DNA of 7,307 nucleotides from Pseudomonadota bacterium (lineage in GTDB: Bacteria; Pseudomonadota; Alphaproteobacteria; Rhizobiales; Rhizobiaceae). The notes under the pieces were generated by a model. That model saw only the letters and a program-made list of their open reading frames with translations, did not search any database and had not been told where the DNA came from. Position numbers and translations under genes: made by a program. Below are positions 1 through 5,200 of the stretch, in pieces (positions within the stretch are counted from its first letter, which is position 1; each line of letters opens with the position of its first letter). Where the stretch lies: the NCBI GenBank assembly GCA_023393575.1, contig JAEWKX010000144.1:1-7307 (forward strand), written 5' to 3'.

Positions 1-22
1 GCCATGATGTGCGGGTTTACGT

Positions 23-27
23 GGAGG
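23..27 (+). promoter_or_regulatory. Shine-Dalgarno site that decides the start of the repeat protein
   Basis: The sequence GGAGG lies here. It is one base from the first possible ATG (29-31), which is too close for initiation. It is 7 bases from the second in-frame ATG (35-37), which is the normal distance. I therefore place the start at 35. Starting there also removes two residues in front of the positively charged n-region of the signal peptide and leaves the signal peptide intact. Confidence 0.6.
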
Positions 28-34
28 AATGAGC

Positions 35-625
35 ATGCCGGCAAGAAGAAAAATATTACTTGTCACCGCCTGTCTTGTCCTGCCGGCGCTGGGGCCGGCA
101 GGCGCGCAGGAGACCGGTCTGTCGGTCGGTGGCGTGAGCGTCGGCGTCGATACCAATGACGGTCTGGGCGTCGGAACCTCGGTCGGCGGCGCCGGGGGCG
201 TCAATGCGGATGCAACGGTCGGCGGCAGCGGCGGTGTCGCCGATGTCAATGCATCGGTTGGAGGCGGCAGCGGTGTGAACGCCAACGTGAATGCCGATGT
301 CAGCGATGGCGTCGATGTCGGTGCCACGGCTTCCGTCGGCGGATCCGGCGGCGTCAATTCCGGCGCCGGCGTAGGTATCGGCGGGGGCTCGGGTGTCGGC
401 CTCGATGCGAATGTCGGCATTGGCGGGGCGGTACCCGGGCCGGGCGGGCCGGGCGCCGGCGGCGCCAACCCCGGGCTCACCGCCGCGCAGCAGCAGGCAT
501 TCGACGCCATGTCGGATACCGAGAGGGCTCGCCTCCTCAATCGCTGCTCCGATCTGGTTGCCGGCGGTACCGATGCCGAACTGGCGGCACTATGCCGGAT
601 GCTGCGGATGACCGCGCAGCGATAG
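35..625 (+). CDS. Exported Gly/Val/Asn/Asp-rich repeat protein, function unknown
   Basis: This encodes 196 residues from the ATG at 35; the ATG at 29 would add two. Residues 1-24 look like a Sec signal peptide: basic start (ARRK), hydrophobic core (ILLVTACLVLPAL) and an A-G-A|Q cleavage site near residue 24. The VTAC at residues 10-13 resembles a lipobox, but the hydrophobic stretch before the Cys is short, so signal peptidase I is more likely. Residues about 30-130 are degenerate repeats of roughly 13 residues, of the form [S/T]VGGxxGVNxxA, with Asn and Asp alternating with small residues. A Pro/Gly linker (about 133-147) leads to a helical, conserved-looking tail (LTAAQQQAFDAMSDTERARL onward) with cysteines at 171 and 187 that could form a disulfide in the periplasm. 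Proteins of this general style occur as hypothetical proteins in rhizobia, from memory. I do not recognise a function; a surface or periplasmic structural role is a guess. The coding call is strong because the signal peptide, ribosome site and tail all agree. Confidence 0.8.
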   Translation: MPARRKILLVTACLVLPALGPAGAQETGLSVGGVSVGVDTNDGLGVGTSVGGAGGVNADATVGGSGGVADVNASVGGGSGVNANVNADVSDGVDVGATASVGGSGGVNSGAGVGIGGGSGVGLDANVGIGGAVPGPGGPGAGGANPGLTAAQQQAFDAMSDTERARLLNRCSDLVAGGTDAELAALCRMLRMTAQR

Positions 626-654
626 GGCAAGATGCATGATGATGGGCCGAGGGA

Positions 655-687
655 GCAGCCACGGCTGCGCCTGGTGGCCGCCCACCG
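655..687 (+). other. Two small adjacent hairpins downstream of the repeat gene
   Basis: The first inverted repeat is GCAGCC (655-660) with GGCTGC (663-668). Sterically this gives a 5-bp stem with a 4-base loop. The second is GGTGG (673-677), loop CCGC, CCACC (682-686), extendable by one T-G wobble pair (672/687). Neither is followed by a T-run, so this is not a convincing intrinsic terminator. The pair might slow RNA polymerase or protect the 3' end of the upstream mRNA. Short GC-rich repeats like these also arise by chance in such DNA. Confidence 0.25.
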
Positions 688-727
688 CTGATGCTAGCAG
701 AAGGCAACGCTGAACGCGAAACCTGTC

Positions 728-2362
728 ATGCTGCTCCCCATCCGATCGTCCTATTCCGATATCCTGCACGACTTCGAATGGCAGGTCCCGTCCGCCTTCA
801 ATATCGGCGAAGTGGTCAGCGATGCCTGGGCTCTGCAGGAGCCTTCGCGCATTTGCCTGCAGCATTTCAGCCCGGATGGCCGGCATCTTGCGATGACCTA
901 TGGCGAGCTTTCGGCTCGATCCTCTTCCTTGGCGAGCGGGCTTCAGTCGCTGGGTGTTCGTCGCGGAGACCGGGTGGCGCTGCTGCTGCCGCAGGGGTTC
1001 GATACCGTCATCGCCCATGTCGCGATCTACAGGCTCGGCGCGATCGCGCTGCCGCTGGCGCTGCTGTTCGGCGAGGAGGCGCTGGAGTATCGTCTCCAGG
1101 CTTCGGGCGCGTGTGCCATCGTCACCAATGCCTTCGGTCTGTCGCGGCTCCATGCGATCCGTGAGCGGCTGACAGCTCTCGGGCATGTTCTGGTGACGGA
1201 ACCTGTGCCGGCCGCCGAAGGGTATGTCTCCTTCCACGACCTTATCGCCGAGCACCCGCCGTCGTTCCATACGGCGGAGACAGGTCCGGACGATCCGGCG
1301 CTGATGATCTTCACCTCCGGCACCACCGGTCCGCCCAAGGCTGCCCTTCACGGCCACCGTGTTCTCGCCGGCCACCTGCCGGGTTTCCAGTTCGGCCACG
1401 AATTAGCGCCGCAGGACGGGGACCGCATCTGGACACCGGCCGACTGGGCCTGGGCAGGCGGCCTCCTGAACGTGCTTCTGCCCGCCCTGATGCTCGGCAT
1501 CCCGGTAGTGTCATCGCCGGCCCAGAAGTTCGATGCCCACATGGCCTTCCGCATCATCTCGGAGATGGGGGTTCGCAACGCCTTCATTCCGCCGACGGCG
1601 CTGCGCCTCATGAAGGCGGTGGAGAACCCGGGTGTCCGCTACGGCCTGCGGTTGCGTACCGTCACCTCCGCCGGAGAGTCGCTTGGACGCGAGACGTACG
1701 AATGGGCACGGGAGGCGCTGGGCGTAACGGTCAACGAACTCTACGGGCAGACGGAATGCAACTTCGTCCTCGGCTCCTGCGGCGCGCTCGGCGTCACCCG
1801 GCCGGGATCGATCGGGCTGGTCGTGCCGGGACATGAGGTGGACATTCTCGACGAGGCTGGACACAGCCTTCCTGCCGGAGCCGTGGGCGAGATCGCGGTC
1901 AGGAGCCCGGACCCGGTGATGTTCCTCGGCTACTGGAACGATCCAGCGGCGACGGCGGAGAAGATCAGGGAAGACTGGCTGCTGACGGGAGACATCGGCC
2001 GCCGGGATACTGACGGATACATCGCCTTCGTCGGACGCGGCGACGACGTCATCACATCCTCCGGCTACCGCATCGGCCCGAGCGAGATCGAGGACTGCCT
2101 TGTCGGTCATCCCGCCGTCCGGCTTGCCGCCGTCGTCGGAAAGCCTGATCCGCTGCGCACGGAGATCGTCAAGGCCTTCGTCGTCCTCCAGGCCGGATAC
2201 CTGCCGAGCGAAGAGCTCGGGGTCGAACTTCGCGACTGGGTGAAGCACCGACTGTCGATGCACGAATATCCGCGCGAGGTGACGTTCGTCGACGAACTCC
2301 CTCTTACCACGACCGGCAAGGTGATCCGCAGGCTGCTTCGCGAGCGCGCCGCGGCGGAATAA
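728..2362 (+). CDS. AMP-forming acyl-CoA synthetase, medium-chain/Acs-like (ANL superfamily)
   Basis: This is a 544-residue, full-length cytoplasmic adenylate-forming ligase. The family activates a carboxylic acid with ATP to an acyl-adenylate, then transfers it to coenzyme A. All core motifs are present: the phosphate-binding loop TSGTTGPPK (196-204), the A5 motif YGQTE (339-343), LLTGD with the ribose-binding Asp at 422, the hinge region GRGDD (436-440), SSGYRIGPSEIE (444-455) and the catalytic lysine in TTTGK (Lys531). The N-terminal FEWQVPSAFNIGE and the internal WTPADWAWAGG are typical of the medium-chain/acetyl-CoA synthetase-like branch rather than of FadD. The substrate cannot be read from the sequence; short- or medium-chain fatty acids or aromatic acids are the usual range. 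The ATG at 728 has no clear Shine-Dalgarno site: AAGG at 701-704 is 23 bases away. However, an in-frame stop at 695-697 limits extension upstream, and the conserved N-terminus begins soon after the ATG. The gene converges on the acyltransferase gene with a 7-base gap. Confidence 0.93.
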   Translation: MLLPIRSSYSDILHDFEWQVPSAFNIGEVVSDAWALQEPSRICLQHFSPDGRHLAMTYGELSARSSSLASGLQSLGVRRGDRVALLLPQGFDTVIAHVAIYRLGAIALPLALLFGEEALEYRLQASGACAIVTNAFGLSRLHAIRERLTALGHVLVTEPVPAAEGYVSFHDLIAEHPPSFHTAETGPDDPALMIFTSGTTGPPKAALHGHRVLAGHLPGFQFGHELAPQDGDRIWTPADWAWAGGLLNVLLPALMLGIPVVSSPAQKFDAHMAFRIISEMGVRNAFIPPTALRLMKAVENPGVRYGLRLRTVTSAGESLGRETYEWAREALGVTVNELYGQTECNFVLGSCGALGVTRPGSIGLVVPGHEVDILDEAGHSLPAGAVGEIAVRSPDPVMFLGYWNDPAATAEKIREDWLLTGDIGRRDTDGYIAFVGRGDDVITSSGYRIGPSEIEDCLVGHPAVRLAAVVGKPDPLRTEIVKAFVVLQAGYLPSEELGVELRDWVKHRLSMHEYPREVTFVDELPLTTTGKVIRRLLRERAAAE

Positions 2363-2383
2363 AGTGCGGCTATTCCGAGCGGC
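2348..2383. terminator. Stem-loop spanning both stop codons of a convergent gene pair
   Basis: CGGAATA (2355-2361) pairs perfectly with TATTCCG (2371-2377) around a 9-base loop. After a small internal mismatch (GG opposite A), GCCGC (2348-2352) pairs with GCGGC (2379-2383). The structure covers the TAA of the synthetase (2360-2362) and the TAG of the acyltransferase (2372-2370 on the minus strand). It could fold in transcripts from either side. No T-run follows on either strand, so it is at best a weak bidirectional terminator or a 3'-end-stabilising structure. Confidence 0.4.
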
Positions 2384-3650
2384 CGGCGATGGACAGTATC
2401 TTCTGCCGCAGCAGACGCGCCATGTTGCGGGTGCTGCTGTACATGTGGAGCTGTGCTGCAACCTGCCGGACGTCCCTGTCCGTGTTGCTCGCAAGCCCGA
2501 TCACCAGCGTTCCCATATCTTCCCGCTCGCGCCAGAAGCGGCTCATGATCAGGTGGTCGGCACGTGCGCAGGAATCCGTGCGCAGGATATTGGCGTCGTC
2601 GAGATGCCATTCGGTGAGCTTCATCATCAGCAGCTTGCCGGGAGACCAGCGGGCAAACGTCTCGTCGTAGGCGGTCTTCCAGGTGTAGGCCTCACCCGCC
2701 ATGACGAAGACGATCAGCGAGGCGATCGCTCGGCCGTCCAGCCTGATGGTGTGGATACGGACTGCGTCGATCTCCGCCAGGTTGGTGATCGCCTCCCGCG
2801 CAAAAGCGGAGTGATAGCGGTCGTTGATCAGGGCGGAGCGCTTGCGCCCCTTCCATCCCTTGGCTTCCAGCGCAAGAAACTCCTCCATGCGAAGCCTGAC
2901 GTCTTCCGGCTGGCGCGCGACGGAATATTCCAGCTGGCCCTGCTCACCGAGCTTGCGCCACTGACGGCGCATCTCGCGGTAATGGTGAGAGGAGATGGCA
3001 CTCTTCAGATAGGTTTCCGCCGGTGCCAGGCTTTCCAGCATCGGTCGGACGTCCCGCTCGGCCAATGTCACCGGCAGGTCCCGGCCCACCGCGACGGCGC
3101 GGGCAAGCTGAGCGAAGCGCCCATTGACCCGCACCTGCGGCAGGACGAGGACGGAGGGAAGATGCATGTCGCGCCTGCCGAGTGCCTCCAACAGGTTATC
3201 GATCGTATCCGCCGCGCCTTCGGCGTCCACGAGCGGCGAACCGAGCGGACCGAACGGATTGGCCCAGGCCCGGGGGATCGCCGGGCCAACGGAGAAACCG
3301 GGCTTCTCGATCGTGTAGGGCATCAGCAGCCGCATGCGGCTGTGCATCTCGCTCTCGTCGCGGATGACGGCGAAATGCACGTGCCTGTCGTCGATTCGCG
3401 GCATGGCGGGAGCCAGCAGACGCGCGCTGAAGAAAATGTTGGGCTCCATCGCCCGGTTGGTGAGGAATTCCAGCTCCTGCTGCAGTTCATAGCCGAGCGA
3501 GGCGGGATAGAGGCAGAGTTCTCTGCCCGGGCGTCCCACCTCGGTGCGTTTTCCAGCTTCCGGGCGGGTAGCCCGAAGCGCCGGTACCAGGGGCGGCGAC
3601 CATATTTCGGCGGAAGCCCGCCGGCTGTCTGGAGGGATCGCCATGGTCAT
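2370..3650 (-). CDS. BioF2-like/CelD-type GNAT acyltransferase
   Basis: This encodes 426 residues with no signal peptide or membrane span, so it is probably cytoplasmic or bound to the inner face of the membrane. Residues about 220-360 match my recollection of the BioF2-like acetyltransferase fold (Pfam Acetyltransf_6, related to FemAB aminoacyltransferases and to proteins annotated CelD). Supporting stretches are the basic REMRRQWRKLGEQGQLEY (225-242), the helix FLALEAKGWKGRKRSAL (258-274), the core strand turn RLDGRAIASLIVF (303-315) and AYTWKTAYDETFARWSPGKL (321-340). Residues about 50-215 would form the first of the two GNAT-like lobes. Members transfer acyl or aminoacyl groups, often in cell-envelope or polysaccharide synthesis; donor and acceptor are unknown here. 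The ATG overlaps the TGA of the upstream flippase gene (ATGA, 3650-3647), and there is no strong ribosome site of its own, which points to translational coupling. A second in-frame ATG at 3644 is possible. The product probably modifies what the flippase exports. Confidence 0.82.
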   Translation of the reverse strand: MTMAIPPDSRRASAEIWSPPLVPALRATRPEAGKRTEVGRPGRELCLYPASLGYELQQELEFLTNRAMEPNIFFSARLLAPAMPRIDDRHVHFAVIRDESEMHSRMRLLMPYTIEKPGFSVGPAIPRAWANPFGPLGSPLVDAEGAADTIDNLLEALGRRDMHLPSVLVLPQVRVNGRFAQLARAVAVGRDLPVTLAERDVRPMLESLAPAETYLKSAISSHHYREMRRQWRKLGEQGQLEYSVARQPEDVRLRMEEFLALEAKGWKGRKRSALINDRYHSAFAREAITNLAEIDAVRIHTIRLDGRAIASLIVFVMAGEAYTWKTAYDETFARWSPGKLLMMKLTEWHLDDANILRTDSCARADHLIMSRFWREREDMGTLVIGLASNTDRDVRQVAAQLHMYSSTRNMARLLRQKILSIAGRSE

Positions 3651-5059
3651 TCAATCTTTGTTTCGGACAGGAGGGGAGCGAACGCGAACATCGTGATCCC
3701 GAGCGTGCGTCGGAGGGCGACGTGCAGCAACGCCGCTTCCAACACCATGGCGCATGCCGTTGCCGAAGCGGCACCGGCCAGTCCGAGTCGCGGAATGAGC
3801 ACGATATTCAGGATGATGTTGGCGAGCAGGGTGACGCCGTAGAGCAGGACGCAGAGGTTCTGGCGGCCGGCCATACTGAGGATGACTTCGGCGGGCCCAA
3901 TGAGAGACTTGGCGAGGATGCCCGCGAAGAGGATGGGCAGCAGCCAGTATCCGACGGTGAAGGCGGGGCCGAACAGTGCCAGCAACTGCTCCCCGAAGAG
4001 CAGGATGGCCAGGCCGATCGCCAGGGCCGGCCAGAAGCTCCAGCGGGCCGTCTGGACGGCGAAGGCCGAGAGTGCGGCGGTTTCTCCGCCGGCCAGCATG
4101 GCGGAGAAGCGGGGGGCCGCGGCGGCCTTGATGGCAAAGGCCACGAACTGAACCAGCACGATGGTCTTCGCCGCGGCGAAATAGACGGCGACCTGATCGG
4201 GCGGCAGGTAGAGGCCGACCACGACGACGTCGGCATTGGTCAGCAGGAAGCCTATGCCGTCGATGAGAAAGACCGGCAGCGAATAGCCGAACCAGGCTCC
4301 GGCGCGCAGTCGCAGCGGGCCGCGTCCATAGGTACGCCGCAAACGGCGGCGCATCCGGACATATTGCAGCAGCGTCGTCACGTAGGTGGCGGCGAGTGCC
4401 GCCTCCATTGCGGTCACCGCCGTCTCCGGTGCCCCAAGCCGGACTGAGCCGACCATGAAGAGCAGTATGAGCGTCGGACGGATCAGGAACGTCGGGCTCA
4501 GTGCCGTTACCGTCCAGCCGCTTGCCCGGGCGGTGCCGTCGAGGACGTCTCCGAGCGCGATCATCGGCAGTGTGAATAGCGCCAGGAACAGGGGCGCCAG
4601 CCAGTAGTCCTCGAACGTATCCGCGAACAGGCGCAGAAAGAGCAGTCCGAGCAATGCCAGGACGCTTGCGGAGAACATGGAGAAGATGCGGGCTGTGAAA
4701 TGCAGTCCCCGTGCCGAGGCAAAGTCCCCGTCCGCCTGATGCTGCGGCAGGAACCGGATGACGGAGGTGTGGAAGCCGAGGCAGGAGAGGTTGCCCGCCA
4801 GAATGACGATCACCCAGACGAAGGCGAAGATGCCGTATTCGAATTCGCCCATCAGCCGCGCGAGAATGATCTGGGAGACGAAGGCTATGGCGGCACTGAC
4901 GACGCGGATCGCGAACGCCGTGAGCGCCTGCTGCTGCGCGCGGGCGGTCTCGCCCTCGGTGCCCGGCCCGGGCAGCCGGTCGAGCCAAGGCCTCAGCCTG
5001 GCGCGCAGGCCGGGCGGCAGACATCTCTCCGCTGTATCGAGGACCGCCATGATCGGCAC
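3647..5059 (-). CDS. Polysaccharide/lipid-linked oligosaccharide flippase (Wzx/MATE-like, MOP superfamily)
   Basis: This is a 470-residue integral inner-membrane protein with about 12 hydrophobic segments, roughly 44-66, 76-97, 124-146, 150-172, 185-204, 214-232, 260-282, 290-312, 340-362, 370-392, 402-421 and 424-448. Family landmarks are LARLMGEFEYGIFAFVW (66-82) in the first two helices and the late signature ILNIVLIPRLGLAGAASATA (416-435). The family moves undecaprenyl-linked glycan units from the cytoplasmic to the periplasmic leaflet; the exact substrate is unknown. The first 40 residues are basic and proline-rich and lie in the cytoplasm. The listed start is a GTG (5059-5057) with a weak GAG about 6 bases upstream. 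An ATG three codons later (5050-5048) is the alternative, but it has no ribosome site at the right distance. This is the first gene of a two-gene operon with the overlapping acyltransferase. It lies downstream of secA but behind its terminator, so it needs its own promoter within 5060-5154; I see no clear -35/-10 pair there. Confidence 0.88.
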   Translation of the reverse strand: MPIMAVLDTAERCLPPGLRARLRPWLDRLPGPGTEGETARAQQQALTAFAIRVVSAAIAFVSQIILARLMGEFEYGIFAFVWVIVILAGNLSCLGFHTSVIRFLPQHQADGDFASARGLHFTARIFSMFSASVLALLGLLFLRLFADTFEDYWLAPLFLALFTLPMIALGDVLDGTARASGWTVTALSPTFLIRPTLILLFMVGSVRLGAPETAVTAMEAALAATYVTTLLQYVRMRRRLRRTYGRGPLRLRAGAWFGYSLPVFLIDGIGFLLTNADVVVVGLYLPPDQVAVYFAAAKTIVLVQFVAFAIKAAAAPRFSAMLAGGETAALSAFAVQTARWSFWPALAIGLAILLFGEQLLALFGPAFTVGYWLLPILFAGILAKSLIGPAEVILSMAGRQNLCVLLYGVTLLANIILNIVLIPRLGLAGAASATACAMVLEAALLHVALRRTLGITMFAFAPLLSETKIE

Positions 5060-5146
5060 GCAATACTCACATCAACCAGATACGGAGTGCCAGTCTTCCC
5101 ACGACAGGGTTAACAATCCTTTGGGGAAAACAACCGGCAAATCGGT

Positions 5147-5180
5147 AGAAACGAAGAATGCCGCCCGGAGGCGGCATTCT
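5147..5180 (-). terminator. Rho-independent terminator of secA
   Basis: On the minus strand an 11-bp perfect stem, AGAATGCCGCC (5180-5170) with GGCGGCATTCT (5165-5155), closes a TCCG loop. As RNA this is a C(UCCG)G tetraloop, a member of the extra-stable UNCG class. The stem is followed by TCGTTTCT (5154-5147), a broken U-rich run. It begins 20 bases after the secA stop codon, which is the expected place. The opposite strand has the same stem, but the bases after it (GGAGGATTCGGG) are not T-rich, so it should act mainly on secA transcripts. Confidence 0.88.
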
Positions 5181-5200
5181 GGAGGATTCGGGAGACAGGA

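Noticed and set aside
65..75. A lipobox-like VTAC in the signal peptide of the repeat protein, suggesting a lipoprotein.
   Set aside because: The Cys sits in the middle of the hydrophobic core with few hydrophobic residues before it, and a good AGA|Q signal peptidase I site follows.
590..2494. Two long minus-strand open frames opposite the acyl-CoA synthetase (590-1399 and 1511-2494).
   Set aside because: The synthetase frame holds every motif of its family; the opposite frames give Arg-rich products with no motifs.
2364..3842. A plus-strand open frame of 492 codons opposite the acyltransferase.
   Set aside because: The protein is low-complexity and unrecognisable, and it is fully covered by the acyltransferase and flippase genes on the other strand.
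3651..5063. An open frame the same length as the flippase gene, one frame away on the same strand.
   Set aside because: The product is Arg/Pro/His/Ala-rich with no membrane segments, while the other frame gives a classic 12-span flippase. This is a GC-bias shadow.
5107..5116. A GTTAAC palindrome upstream of the flippase operon, considered as a CtrA half-site or operator.
   Set aside because: There is no second TTAA at the 7-base spacing expected for CtrA, and a single 6-base palindrome is expected by chance.
5133..5146. A small inverted repeat, ACCG/CGGT, followed on the minus strand by TTGTTTTCC: a possible second terminator after secA.
   Set aside because: A 4-bp stem is too weak to terminate, and the strong 11-bp hairpin just upstream already does the job.
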